Assembly: GCA_040081075.1 (NCBI GenBank)
Contig: JBEBHJ010000034.1
Span: forward strand, 1 to 37,663
DNA from: JANJUB01 sp040081075
GTDB taxonomy: Bacteria; Armatimonadota; Fimbriimonadia; Fimbriimonadales; Fimbriimonadaceae
Reading direction: 5' to 3'
DNA length: 37,663 nt
Of this stretch, positions 23,626-32,121 are shown piece by piece (position 1 is the first letter of the stretch; each line of letters opens with the position of its first letter). Under the pieces are notes generated by a model. That model ran no database searches. It was not told where the DNA came from and was given only the letters and a program-made list of their open reading frames with translations. A program made the position numbers and the translations under genes.

Positions 23626-23634
23626 CGTAAGAAA

Positions 23635-23667
23635 CACTCTCTGGGATGCATGGCAACCCAGAGAGTG
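23635..23667 (-). terminator. Terminator hairpin of the Asp-box protein gene
   Basis: A perfect 11-bp stem (CACTCTCTGGG with CCCAGAGAGTG) and an 11-base loop lie 12 bases after the stop of the 23680-27003 gene. On the minus strand it is followed by TTTCTT. The short T-run is imperfect, but position and stem strength support termination. Confidence 0.75.
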
Positions 23668-23679
23668 CAATCTTGAGCC

Positions 23680-26600
23680 TTATGGCGTTACCGTCAACTG
23701 CTTCGTGATGGTGCTGCCATAGAAGGTGGCCGTGAAGGTAACAAGTTGGTTACTTGCCACGGGGAAGGTTCGACAGTAGACCGACTTGCTGGACACCCCA
23801 TTGGTGTAGCTCGTATTGGTCGGGCTAATCGTCGAAACGCCGGTGTTATCTGAGGACAGATACAACGCCATTGTCCCAACCGAAGGTTTGTCGATTGTGA
23901 CTGATCCGCTAACACCTCGTCCTCCCTTGATTGTTGTTTGGGCAAGGTTAAAGGCGTTAAGGACAGGCTTGGCGCGAACGGTGATCGTATTGGGAACACT
24001 CAGCCCTTGCGCGGATGCAGTGACGGTCACGAGCGTATCGGCCGCGACGGTGACGCCGTAAACAAAGAACGTTCCCGTTTGCTGTCCGGCGATAACCGTC
24101 ATGGTGAGCGGCGTGGTTAGCTTCGTGCTGTTATCGGTCAGATTGACAACTCGATTAACAGGAGTTATCGCGTTGAGCGTTATGCTGGCCTGACGGCTTT
24201 GGTCGGAATATACGACTGGATATTGGAAGGTCAAGCTGACCGGTCCGATATTGCCCGCCGTAAAGTTTTGGTTGGTAGCATCAGGTGGAACTGTGACGGT
24301 CTTCGTTGAAGGGAAGAAGATCTTGTCGTTATGCGTGGGCTCAATCGTGTAGGTCCCCGAAGCGAGGACGCCCGCGGTGTAGTCTCCGTTTGAGTCTGTG
24401 GTGGTCGTAGTAACAACGGTGGTGCCTTGCTTGATGTTCACGGTGACACCGTTAACACCGGCTGAGCTTTGAGTTATCCGTCCGGAAATCGTTCTCACCG
24501 GCTGATCAAGGGCGACCTTCCAGATGCCTCGTCCGTAAGTTCCGGCGTAAAGCTCGGTTCCGGCAGCATTAATTTCAAGGTCGCTGATCTGGGCATTAGG
24601 CAGGCCAGCAGTGGTCATGTTGGCCCAAGTCGAGCCTCCGTTGGTTGTGTAGAAACATCCTACGTCGTTGCCGACGTAGATAGTGTTAGGGAAGTTAGGG
24701 TCTTGGGCGATGGCATTGATCGAGACACCAGGTAAGCCGGTTCCGATAGCTGTCCATGTCGGAGTTGCCACGGTTGTGTCATCACAACGAACCAACGTGT
24801 TTCCGTTTCCATGAGAAACCCAGACCCTATTCGGGTTGGATCGATCCACGCAGATAGCCCCTATTGCACCGAAGCTTGAGTCTATCCGGTTGAACGTCAC
24901 GCCTTCGTCAGCCGTCCTCCAGACCTGACCGTTGCTTGCGCCTGTGTAAATCACACTCCCATTACTAGGTGCTGCCGCAAGATAGGTAACAGTTGAACCT
25001 ACGTTCTGAGCGCTTTGAGTCCAACTCGTGCCGCTGCCATTGTATTTCTGTAGGTTGCTGGTCGTCGCCGCAAAAAGCTCGGTGCCATCCCCTGCCACGA
25101 TTAACGGTGCTACAAATGCCGCGCTCCAACCGGGAGAGATACCCGTTGGAGACGGATCGTTGTCACTGTCATACCGATAAACGCTACCACCCTGTGAACT
25201 GGTGTAATGGATTCCGGGGTTAACTCGGTTGAAATCGCACCAGCATCCATCACCTGCATAAAGGTTGTCCCAAATGGCAAGATTGCCCCGGGATGCCGGA
25301 GTTGCATTATCTTGAGTACCGCCCATCACCCGGGTCATGTCCGTTGGGTGGAGGGCAATCGCATAAAACATCTCATCGCTAAGACCGCCGTTTAACGGCG
25401 TGAATGTTGCGGTGTTTGTACCAGCATCATGAGTGCTGAGCCAGATGCCACCATCCGAACCGATGAGGGTCTTCGTTGGGTCGGTTGGGTGGTTGCTGAA
25501 CGAGTGCTGGTCATTATGAGCCTTGGCCGAGTTGGTGTAAGTGAGCGCGATATCACTCCACGTTGCCCCGCCGTTGGCCGATGCGGCTACAGTAATGAGG
25601 CCGACGTAAACAATATCTTGCCCACCAACGGCGCTACAACCGATGAAGTAATCGTATGTTTTTTGGCTCCAATTATAGTTTGCTCCTATGCTGGCGTTGC
25701 CGTTAGGAAAGTTGTTCTTAACGTTAGACCAATTCGAACCACCGTCGGTCGTTTTGTAGATGGCTTCCGTTGCCGTTGAGAGGAAGTAAACCGTGTTGCG
25801 GTTGAGCTTCGAACAAGCGATTTCACTCGCAGATTCGGTCGTTGCACTAGGATAAGCTAAAGCCGTCCAGTTAATCCCGTCTGTTGACCTTTGGAAACTT
25901 GTGCCCCTGCCGCAAGCCCACCAGGTAATACCGCTGCCATCGTTAGCGGATGCCTCAACTTCAAGCAGACTCGTACCCAGGCTTAGCACCTGGGTCCAGT
26001 TTTGCCCCTTATCTGTTGAGCGATAGATGCCTCGGTTGCTGTTTGCCGTTACGGCGATTAACACGTTGGAATCTGATGGATCAACTTTGACGCTGGTAAT
26101 GATGCCCGTTCCAAACTGCGCGGTGCCCGTATTCGTCCACGTGTTGCCGCCATCTGTCGAACGCATGAATCCGAATCCACCAATGCCAAAGAAAAGGTCA
26201 CCCGTTCCAGCATAAACGATGTTCGGATCGGTCGGGTCAACCGCTACGGCAGAGGCACCTAAGACGGTCCAACCATCACTTTTGTGAGCCCAAGTTGTTC
26301 CTGCATCGGTCGACTTATAGATTCCGCCGCCACCCGAAACGTAAATGATGTTCGTATTCGAGGGTGCAACCGCCGACCCGGTTTTCCGACCTGAAAGTGG
26401 AGGAACACCGTAATAGGTTCGATAGGGTGTGTCCATGTTGAACGGGCCAATGTTGGTCCATACGCCGTTCGGACCGAAATTGCGCTTGCCGCCAGGTTGC
26501 CATTTGGCCATATTGTCTCTAAATCGGGCGGCGCGCAGCCATCGCTCAGGATCAATTTCGCCGTCTTCTTCAACGCGTCGTTGAAGCCAAAACTCAAGCG

Positions 26601-27003
26601 CCTCGTAAAATCCGCCGTCCTTTTCTTCTATTCCCAACAATTCATTTTTGGCTTCTTGATACTCGTTAAACCGTCTCACTGATACCAATGATCCAGGATT
26701 GACTTCATCATCAGGGGCGCGAAGAATGTGATCGACGCCGCGCTTCGAAAGAGCAACCTTCGCAGTTTCAGTGTTGCTAACGAATACAGGAAGAAAACCA
26801 TCTGAATCCACCGCACCGACTTTTCCGACGGTTTTGGCGGCGGCGATCAGTTCAGCCGCAGACATCTTAGCATCGCCGATCAAAAGCTTGGTCTGCTTTG
26901 GTGTCGGCGTGGCTATCAGTAGGCCACCAAGAGCGGAGGCAACGAAGAGCGCAGAAAAGGCTGCAATATGACGCATTTGCATGCCATTACAGACGTGATT
27001 CAT
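23680..27003 (-). CDS. Giant secreted Asp-box (BNR) beta-propeller protein with Ig-like tail
   Basis: An 1107-residue exported protein. The signal peptide probably begins at a later ATG (26976, MRHIAAFSALFVASALGGLL); the first ATG is at 27003. Residues about 190-800 hold at least eight Asp-box repeats (S/T-x-D-x-G-x-T-W), such as 'STDAGTTWAH', 'STDGGNTWTN', 'STDKGQNWTQ', 'TTDGGSNWSN' and 'TTNGGSTWAN', as in sortilin-like propellers. Then come a carboxypeptidase-regulatory-like beta domain near 832-915 ('RTISGRITQSSAGVNGVTVN') and two Ig-like domains near 921-1107. No sialidase catalytic residues or sorting signal are evident, so a surface binding or adhesion role is the best guess. It starts 20 bases after atpG on the same strand. 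Confidence 0.9.
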   Translation of the reverse strand: MNHVCNGMQMRHIAAFSALFVASALGGLLIATPTPKQTKLLIGDAKMSAAELIAAAKTVGKVGAVDSDGFLPVFVSNTETAKVALSKRGVDHILRAPDDEVNPGSLVSVRRFNEYQEAKNELLGIEEKDGGFYEALEFWLQRRVEEDGEIDPERWLRAARFRDNMAKWQPGGKRNFGPNGVWTNIGPFNMDTPYRTYYGVPPLSGRKTGSAVAPSNTNIIYVSGGGGIYKSTDAGTTWAHKSDGWTVLGASAVAVDPTDPNIVYAGTGDLFFGIGGFGFMRSTDGGNTWTNTGTAQFGTGIITSVKVDPSDSNVLIAVTANSNRGIYRSTDKGQNWTQVLSLGTSLLEVEASANDGSGITWWACGRGTSFQRSTDGINWTALAYPSATTESASEIACSKLNRNTVYFLSTATEAIYKTTDGGSNWSNVKNNFPNGNASIGANYNWSQKTYDYFIGCSAVGGQDIVYVGLITVAASANGGATWSDIALTYTNSAKAHNDQHSFSNHPTDPTKTLIGSDGGIWLSTHDAGTNTATFTPLNGGLSDEMFYAIALHPTDMTRVMGGTQDNATPASRGNLAIWDNLYAGDGCWCDFNRVNPGIHYTSSQGGSVYRYDSDNDPSPTGISPGWSAAFVAPLIVAGDGTELFAATTSNLQKYNGSGTSWTQSAQNVGSTVTYLAAAPSNGSVIYTGASNGQVWRTADEGVTFNRIDSSFGAIGAICVDRSNPNRVWVSHGNGNTLVRCDDTTVATPTWTAIGTGLPGVSINAIAQDPNFPNTIYVGNDVGCFYTTNGGSTWANMTTAGLPNAQISDLEINAAGTELYAGTYGRGIWKVALDQPVRTISGRITQSSAGVNGVTVNIKQGTTVVTTTTTDSNGDYTAGVLASGTYTIEPTHNDKIFFPSTKTVTVPPDATNQNFTAGNIGPVSLTFQYPVVYSDQSRQASITLNAITPVNRVVNLTDNSTKLTTPLTMTVIAGQQTGTFFVYGVTVAADTLVTVTASAQGLSVPNTITVRAKPVLNAFNLAQTTIKGGRGVSGSVTIDKPSVGTMALYLSSDNTGVSTISPTNTSYTNGVSSKSVYCRTFPVASNQLVTFTATFYGSTITKQLTVTP

Positions 27004-27010
27004 GCGCAGG

Positions 27011-27026
27011 TAGGTTCAAGAACCTA
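27011..27026. other. Perfect dyad at the end of atpG
   Basis: TAGGTTC-AA-GAACCTA, a 7-bp inverted repeat with a two-base centre, overlaps the atpG stop and lies just before the Asp-box gene start. It has no T-run, so it could be a weak intercistronic hairpin or a protein-binding site. Confidence 0.35.
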
Positions 27027-27881
27027 GTTATTTAGCGCTTCGGCGCCGCCAACAACTTCCAAGATTTCCTTGGTAATCGTGGCCTGACGCTCTCGGTTTG
27101 CCGTAAGCGTGAGCTTTTGGATCATCTTGCCTGCGTTATCCGTCGCGCTCGTCATGGCACTCATTCTCGCACCGTGCTCCGACGCCGTTGACTCCATCAT
27201 AGCTTGCCAGACTAATCCCATGAAGTAGCGGGGAAGGAGCGCTTCGAGAAGTTCTCCTGCATCCGGTTCGAAAACGTAGTCACTACTGGGTGTATTCTCA
27301 TCGCTGACTGGTGGAGCAATTGGAAGCAACTGAACGATTTGGGGCACCTGTCGGATAGCCGAGAAGAATTTACTGTAGCAGATATACACTGCATCAGCTT
27401 CGCCCGATTCGAACAGTTCTTTGGCCTTGTTACCAACCGTGACTGCATCCTCAAACCGTGCACCGGCACTCGGCACACTGTGATTGAATACGACATCGAA
27501 TCCGCGTTTGCTAAAGAAGACGTTTCCTTTCTTACCTACTGTGATGAGGCTTTTAGCAACAGTTTGCTCTTTGAGGAACTCCGTCGCCTTGCGAAGCAAC
27601 CCTGTATTGTATGAGCCTGCCAGACCACGGTCGGCAGTTATCAATATCAGGGCCACTTTGTTTACTTCGCGCTTTTCCATCAAGGGATTTGATGGCAATT
27701 CGCCCGAACTCGAAAGCGATAGCATGATTTCGCGGAGCTTTTCGCTATAGGGCCTTGCTTCCAACACGCGGTCCGTCGCCTTTTTGAGACGCGCGGCCGC
27801 AACCAACTTCATCGCTCGCGTGATTTGCTGGATGTTCTTGGCGGATTTGATCCGCTGTCGGATGAGCTTAAGATTTGCCAT
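27024..27881 (-). CDS. atpG: ATP synthase F1 subunit gamma
   Basis: Gamma is the central rotor shaft that turns inside the alpha-beta hexamer and couples proton flow to ATP synthesis. The 285 residues start with the coiled-coil 'IRQRIKSAKNIQQITRAMKL' and end with its partner helix 'ERQATITKEILEVVGGAEAL', the two halves that pair in the shaft. The middle contains 'LITADRGLAGSYN' and the Rossmann-like domain. Its ATG shares a base with the atpA stop (TAATG), so the two are translationally coupled. The usual downstream atpD and atpC are absent; the next gene is the giant Asp-box protein. The protein acts at the cytoplasmic face of the membrane. Confidence 0.96.
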   Translation of the reverse strand: MANLKLIRQRIKSAKNIQQITRAMKLVAAARLKKATDRVLEARPYSEKLREIMLSLSSSGELPSNPLMEKREVNKVALILITADRGLAGSYNTGLLRKATEFLKEQTVAKSLITVGKKGNVFFSKRGFDVVFNHSVPSAGARFEDAVTVGNKAKELFESGEADAVYICYSKFFSAIRQVPQIVQLLPIAPPVSDENTPSSDYVFEPDAGELLEALLPRYFMGLVWQAMMESTASEHGARMSAMTSATDNAGKMIQKLTLTANRERQATITKEILEVVGGAEALNN

Positions 27882-29407
27882 TAGCCACTAAAAGATGCGC
27901 GGTACTCTGCAACCGCCTTCTTGAGGGTTGCCTCACAATCAGCGTCGATTGCCTTCGACTTCTTGATCGACTCAATGACATCTGGATACTTGTCCTTAAC
28001 GTGGGCAAGCAGGCCGATTTCAAAGGGCTTAACGCTTTCGTTAGGCATATCATCAAGAACGCCTGATGTTCCGGCAAAGATAACAACGATTTGATCAACG
28101 ACGTCGTAGGGGCTAGCCAAGTCTTGCTTGAGCAACTCCGTCAATCGTTGACCACGGATGAGCTGCAACTGAGTCGATCGGTCAAGGTCAGAAGCGAACT
28201 GCGCAAAAGCCTGAACGTCTCTAAACTGTGCCATTTCGAGCTTCAACTTACCGGCAACTTGCTTCATTGCCTTGATCTGCGCGTTACCACCAACACGGCT
28301 AACGGAGATACCAACGTTCAACGCCGGACGAACGCCGGCAAAGAAGAGGTCTGGCTCGAGATAGATCTGACCGTCAGTAATCGAAATTACGTTGGTAGGA
28401 ATGTAAGCCGAGACGTCGCCTGCTTGAGTTTCAATAACAGGAAGCGCAGTCATCGAACCACCGCCGTGCTCATCTGAGAGTTTAGCGGCTCGTTCCAGAA
28501 GTCGGCTGTGGAGGTAGAAAACGTCTCCCGGATAGGCTTCACGTCCTGGTGGGCGTCGAAGCAGGAGGGAAAGTGCGCGATAGGCAACCGCGTGCTTGCT
28601 AAGGTCATCATAAACAACCAAAGCGTGCTTGCCGTTGTCTCGGAAGAACTCGCCAATCGTTGCACCTGCGAACGGAGCCAAGTACTGCATTGCATTGGTG
28701 TCCGAGGCACTCGCGACTACGACGGTGGTGTATTCCATCGCTCCGTGCTCCTTGAGTGTCTGAACGACACGAGCAACGTTGGAAAGTTTTTGCCCGATTG
28801 CAACATAGATGCAGTAGACGGGGCTTTCACCAGGTTGGTGGGTGTACTTCTGGTTGAGAATCGTGTCAACACAGATTTGAGTCTTACCGGTCTGACGGTC
28901 GCCGATAACAAGTTCTCTTTGGCCGCGACCAACTGGAATCATAGCGTCGATCGCCTTAATGCCAGTTTGCAGGGGCTCCTTAACGGGTTGGCGATCAACA
29001 ACACCGGGTGAGTTCGTCTCGATTCGCTTGAATTCGCTGGCAGCGATTGTGCCTAAGCCATCAAGTGGCTGACCAAGAGAGTTCACAACTCGACCAAGCA
29101 TGGCATCGCCAACGGGCAGCTCAATAATGCGGCCGGTTTCCTTAACGGGGTCTCCTTCTTTGATTGCGTTTGATTCTGTAATCAAAACCGCACCGATCGA
29201 GTCCTCTTCAAGGTTGAGGGCCATTCCCATTACACCACCTGGGAACTCGAGGAGTTCTCCCATTTGGCAGTCAGGCAGACCGTGAACACGGGCAATACCG
29301 TCTCCAACTTGGAGAACCGTGCCAACGTGCTCAACGTCAACTTTGCGCTCGAACTTTTGCAGTTCGGCTTCGAGGATGCTTGTTATTTCTTCTGGTCGAA
29401 TAGCCAT
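27881..29407 (-). CDS. atpA: ATP synthase F1 subunit alpha
   Basis: Alpha forms the F1 hexamer with beta and carries non-catalytic nucleotide sites. The 508-residue chain has the usual N-terminal barrel, the Walker A 'GDRQTGKT' at 169-176, 'VVVASASDTNAMQYLAPFAG', the signature 'RRPPGREAYPGDVFYLHSRL' and the arginine-finger region 'PALNVGISVSRVGGNAQIKA'. Length and motifs are normal. It begins seven bases after atpH and runs into atpG with one shared base. The partner beta subunit (atpD) must be encoded elsewhere. Confidence 0.97.
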   Translation of the reverse strand: MAIRPEEITSILEAELQKFERKVDVEHVGTVLQVGDGIARVHGLPDCQMGELLEFPGGVMGMALNLEEDSIGAVLITESNAIKEGDPVKETGRIIELPVGDAMLGRVVNSLGQPLDGLGTIAASEFKRIETNSPGVVDRQPVKEPLQTGIKAIDAMIPVGRGQRELVIGDRQTGKTQICVDTILNQKYTHQPGESPVYCIYVAIGQKLSNVARVVQTLKEHGAMEYTTVVVASASDTNAMQYLAPFAGATIGEFFRDNGKHALVVYDDLSKHAVAYRALSLLLRRPPGREAYPGDVFYLHSRLLERAAKLSDEHGGGSMTALPVIETQAGDVSAYIPTNVISITDGQIYLEPDLFFAGVRPALNVGISVSRVGGNAQIKAMKQVAGKLKLEMAQFRDVQAFAQFASDLDRSTQLQLIRGQRLTELLKQDLASPYDVVDQIVVIFAGTSGVLDDMPNESVKPFEIGLLAHVKDKYPDVIESIKKSKAIDADCEATLKKAVAEYRASFSG

Positions 29408-29414
29408 TGTTTTC

Positions 29415-29966
29415 TCAGTTTTGTTTCAGCAAATCGTATTTCAGTCGGTCTCGGAGGCGATTCATCGTTCCCCGCACCGATCCATCAAGCACATGGTTGC
29501 CAATGGCCACCCGTACTCCACCAATGAGGCTAGCGTCAATTCGGAATTCCGCTTCGACTTTCTTGCCACTCTTTTCTTCCAATTTCGCGATGATAGATGT
29601 TCGCTGATTGGGTTCCAATTCCTGGGCCGAGGTGACGGTGGCATGTAAAACATTGCCCTCAACCCGGCGCAGAAGAATGTATTCATTTCGCATGCCGGCA
29701 AACTCAGTCTCCCGACCCTTGAGAAGCATCAGCCGCAACATTCCCATGGTCAGGGAAGTGATCCGGTCTGAAAAGAGCTTTTCAGCGATCATAATCTTGT
29801 CATCACGACCGATTTGGGGGCTCTCAAGAAAGCCGCGAAATTCATCATGTGACTCTGAAAGTTGCACAATCGCATTGAGATCACTCTCGACGCTCTCCAT
29901 CACGCCGCCTTTCTTTGCGGAGTTAAAAAGAGCTCTAGCGTATCGCTTGGCAACTTTTGAATCCAT
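29415..29966 (-). CDS. atpH: ATP synthase F1 subunit delta
   Basis: Delta joins the top of F1 to the b-subunit stalk and keeps the alpha-beta hexamer from turning. The 183 residues start with the typical 'KVAKRYARALFNSAKKGG', have a helical N-domain, and end with 'RIDASLIGGVRVAIGNHVLD' and 'GSVRGTMNRLRDRL', which is the conserved OSCP/delta C-terminus. It is two bases after atpF and seven before atpA. Length is normal for the family. Confidence 0.95.
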   Translation of the reverse strand: MDSKVAKRYARALFNSAKKGGVMESVESDLNAIVQLSESHDEFRGFLESPQIGRDDKIMIAEKLFSDRITSLTMGMLRLMLLKGRETEFAGMRNEYILLRRVEGNVLHATVTSAQELEPNQRTSIIAKLEEKSGKKVEAEFRIDASLIGGVRVAIGNHVLDGSVRGTMNRLRDRLKYDLLKQN

Positions 29967-29968
29967 GA

Positions 29969-30598
29969 TTAAGCAGGTACCTCAATCTTGTCGATGAACT
30001 CGTTAACGAGCTTTCGATTTCGATCGTTATCCACGTTTTCACCAAGAATTTTTTCGGTCGCACCCATGGTGAGGTCAACTACGTGAATGCGCAGATCGGT
30101 GATGACTCGGTTTTTCTCCGAATCAATCTCGGCCTGGGCCTTCTTTAGGTAGTCGTCGGCTTTTGACCGAGCATCCGCTTCGAGCTGTGCCCGAAGATCT
30201 TGCGCCTTGCGAATTTCCGTCTGGATTTGTTCGCGGGCATTGGCCTCCGTTTCGGCAAGTCGCTTCTCGTATCCTGATTTGAGCGTCGTCATGTCGGCGC
30301 GCAGAGATTCAGCTTCCGAAAAAGTTGACTCAAGTTCAGCCGCCCGTCCATTAATTGCATCACCCAAAGGTTGCACGAAGAAGATCTTAACGACCGGGAA
30401 GAGAATCAGAAAGACCCCCAGCGTGGCCAACGTTTTGCCAAGATCAAGGGGGACCCCCGACTCTGCTAACTTGTGCGTGAAACCGTATACCGCCTCTGGA
30501 GTCTGTTTGACCGCCATTTGCGATCCCAAGACTGCGAGAACGAGACCTGCAACAATGCCGATCACTGCTCCGCCCGGTGAAGATTTAGCCGTACTCAT
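29969..30598 (-). CDS. atpF: ATP synthase F0 subunit b with an extra N-terminal hydrophobic segment
   Basis: The b subunit forms the peripheral stalk between membrane and delta. From ATG 30598 the chain is 209 residues. The stalk is a long charged coiled coil (for example 'AELESTFSEAESLRADMTTL' and 'AEIDSEKNRVITDLRIHVVD') after the membrane helix 'LGKTLATLGVFLILFPVVKI' near 53-72. Unusually, another hydrophobic stretch (about residues 10-28, 'GAVIGIVAGLVLAVLGSQMA') lies before it, with about 25 polar residues between. Ordinary b subunits have one N-terminal helix. The extra part may be a signal peptide or a second helix. A TTG at 30622 is in frame but lacks a Shine-Dalgarno. The gene sits in the usual place between atpE and atpH. 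Confidence 0.92.
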   Translation of the reverse strand: MSTAKSSPGGAVIGIVAGLVLAVLGSQMAVKQTPEAVYGFTHKLAESGVPLDLGKTLATLGVFLILFPVVKIFFVQPLGDAINGRAAELESTFSEAESLRADMTTLKSGYEKRLAETEANAREQIQTEIRKAQDLRAQLEADARSKADDYLKKAQAEIDSEKNRVITDLRIHVVDLTMGATEKILGENVDNDRNRKLVNEFIDKIEVPA

Positions 30599-30669
30599 GG
30601 ATAGATTAATAGTTGATTTCAATTGTTAGGGTTGGGGCCGAGTATGGCCCCAACGAAAAGTGACAAAAA

Positions 30670-30918
30670 TTACTGCTGTGTAGCAGATGCTGCGCCTTCT
30701 ACCTTAGTCGTCGTGATGCTTTCCTTGAATGATCCAGGGGCAACGAAGACTGTGAGCAGAAATACGAGTTCAACGAACGCGAGTGCAATAAGCATTGCCG
30801 TTTGCAACTTACCGATAGCCTCTGGCTGACGAGCCATTCCCGTCATAGCGCCGTAGCCAATAAGTCCAAGTCCGATTCCAACACCGAGTGCAGCGAGTCC
30901 AAGTCCGAGTCCAAGCAT
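30670..30918 (-). CDS. atpE: ATP synthase F0 subunit c
   Basis: The c subunit forms the rotating membrane ring. The 82 residues form the standard hairpin: a glycine-repeat helix (MLGLGLGLAALGVGIGLGLI), the polar loop 'ARQPEA' near 29-34 and the second helix with the ion-binding Glu50 in 'ALAFVELVFLLTVF'. Glu50 is followed by Leu rather than Ser or Thr, and the glutamine seen in Na+-binding c subunits is absent from helix 1, so proton coupling is inferred. About 20 residues after the second helix form a polar tail, longer than usual. An AGGAG lies about 12 bases upstream in an A-rich leader, which may help high synthesis of this multi-copy subunit. Confidence 0.95.
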   Translation of the reverse strand: MLGLGLGLAALGVGIGLGLIGYGAMTGMARQPEAIGKLQTAMLIALAFVELVFLLTVFVAPGSFKESITTTKVEGAASATQQ

Positions 30919-30967
30919 ATTTTGTTAGTATTCTCCTGATATTTTTTCCAAAAAGGGAAAAGCGTAG

Positions 30968-31735
30968 TTAGTGCGCACCTGCCGGCTCGAGTGCATGAGC
31001 TTCTTCGGAGTGGTGAGCGTGCTCATCATCGTGGTGAGTTACAAGTGAGAGGTAAACGCATGTAAGCAGCGTAAATACCATCGCTTGAACGATACACGTG
31101 AGCAGTTTGATGGGAAGCAAGAAGGCCCCTACCGGGATCCACGGCTCGGCCAAGTGATTCATGGCTGTAACAGCTTCATGACCACCGTGAATGTTGCCGA
31201 ATAGCCGAAGCGAGAGAGAAACGTTCTTCATCACCTCGGAGACGATCTCAATCAAGAAGATAACAATCGTGATGGGGATCATCGCCAGGGGAAGCTTCGG
31301 ACCAGCAAAGTGCGAGAAATGTCCAACCAGCCCGTTCGCGCGGATGCCTTCATATTGAACATATCCAATAGAAATCAAGGCCATGCCGAGGTTGAAGCCC
31401 ACGTCGGCCGTTGGACCAAAAGGCATAAATAGAGCTGTAACGTTGCTCAGGAAGATCACGAGCCAAAACGTCATCAGCATCGGCATGTACTTCTTGCCGC
31501 CTGGTCCGATGATTCCCAGAGCCATATTTTCTAGAAACAGATAAAGCTGTTCGTACCACCGCGCCGGTCCCTTTTCAAAAACTCGTCGGTTGATGCCTTT
31601 CTTGGCGAGGCTCATGGTCCAGAACATGAAAGCCAGGATGCAACCCAAATACGCGAGCAATCCCCAAATTGAGATTTCCGCGTGACCGCCGCCCTCCGCG
31701 ATAAGTTGGCCTCCGAGTCCAAAAAAGTCTTCCAT
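30968..31735 (-). CDS. atpB: ATP synthase F0 subunit a
   Basis: Subunit a makes the proton half-channels next to the c ring. I start it at ATG 31735 (MEDFFGLGGQ), 255 residues; the open frame extends upstream to 31918, but that stretch overlaps atpI and reads as non-membrane sequence. The essential arginine is Arg177 in 'NVSLSLRLFGNIHGGH', and several membrane helices are visible ('GLLAYLGCILAFMFWTMSL', 'PLAMIPITIVIFLIEIVSEV', 'TCIVQAMVFTLLTCVYLSLV'). The last 22 residues are hydrophilic with seven histidines plus Asp and Glu, an unusual possible metal- or proton-buffering tail. Eight bases separate it from atpI, and atpE follows after 49. Confidence 0.94.
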   Translation of the reverse strand: MEDFFGLGGQLIAEGGGHAEISIWGLLAYLGCILAFMFWTMSLAKKGINRRVFEKGPARWYEQLYLFLENMALGIIGPGGKKYMPMLMTFWLVIFLSNVTALFMPFGPTADVGFNLGMALISIGYVQYEGIRANGLVGHFSHFAGPKLPLAMIPITIVIFLIEIVSEVMKNVSLSLRLFGNIHGGHEAVTAMNHLAEPWIPVGAFLLPIKLLTCIVQAMVFTLLTCVYLSLVTHHDDEHAHHSEEAHALEPAGAH

Positions 31736-31743
31736 ACGCACAT

Positions 31744-32121
31744 TCAGGTGGACTCTGTTCTGGCTAGAGCCCACCCGACCATATAAGAGTATACCAAAAA
31801 CAATCCCGCCAGGAAGTGCGCGGGTGCGACCCCGCTCAGGCGCTGCACTAAAGCCCATGCGCCGCCCAAAATTGGAATCTTCAGCAGGAAGCAAAAGATG
31901 ATGAATAGGACCCGCCACCGGGACTGGGATGGCGCCGAAAGGGGCCTAGCGACGATTCCTATCACCCACCAAAGGGCGATGAGGCTAAAACTGGTAGCGC
32001 TGATCCCGGCTGCCATCCCATAGAGCCCAGGCTTGTTTCCGAACGCGTATGAGCACATTGCCGCTATCCCAGCCAGCAGGGCCATGAAGCGCACATCACC
32101 AAACAGTTTGTTGACCTTCAA
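31744..32121 (-). CDS. atpI: ATP synthase accessory membrane protein AtpI
   Basis: A 125-residue protein with four hydrophobic segments ('FMALLAGIAAMCSYAFG', 'SATSFSLIALWWVIGIV', 'VLFIIFCFLLKIPILGGAWA', 'FLAGLFLVYSYMVGWALA'), the layout of AtpI (ATP synthase subunit I), which assists assembly of the c ring in several bacteria. Sequence identity to known AtpI is low, as usual, so position is the main evidence: between atpZ and atpB. It starts with TTG at 32121, whose last two bases and the next A form the stop of atpZ (TTGA overlap), and ends eight bases before atpB. Confidence 0.82.
   Translation of the reverse strand: MKVNKLFGDVRFMALLAGIAAMCSYAFGNKPGLYGMAAGISATSFSLIALWWVIGIVARPLSAPSQSRWRVLFIIFCFLLKIPILGGAWALVQRLSGVAPAHFLAGLFLVYSYMVGWALARTEST

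Noticed and set aside
23680..27003. Possible sialidase
   Set aside because: The Asp-box repeats are present, but I see no FRIP motif or catalytic triad; sortilin-type propellers share these repeats.
28508..29011. A 167-codon plus-strand open frame
   Set aside because: It is fully antisense to the strongly conserved atpA and has no recognisable protein features.
31736..31918. Upstream extension of subunit a (61 extra codons)
   Set aside because: It overlaps the end of atpI and reads as unrelated sequence; the family starts at ATG 31735.
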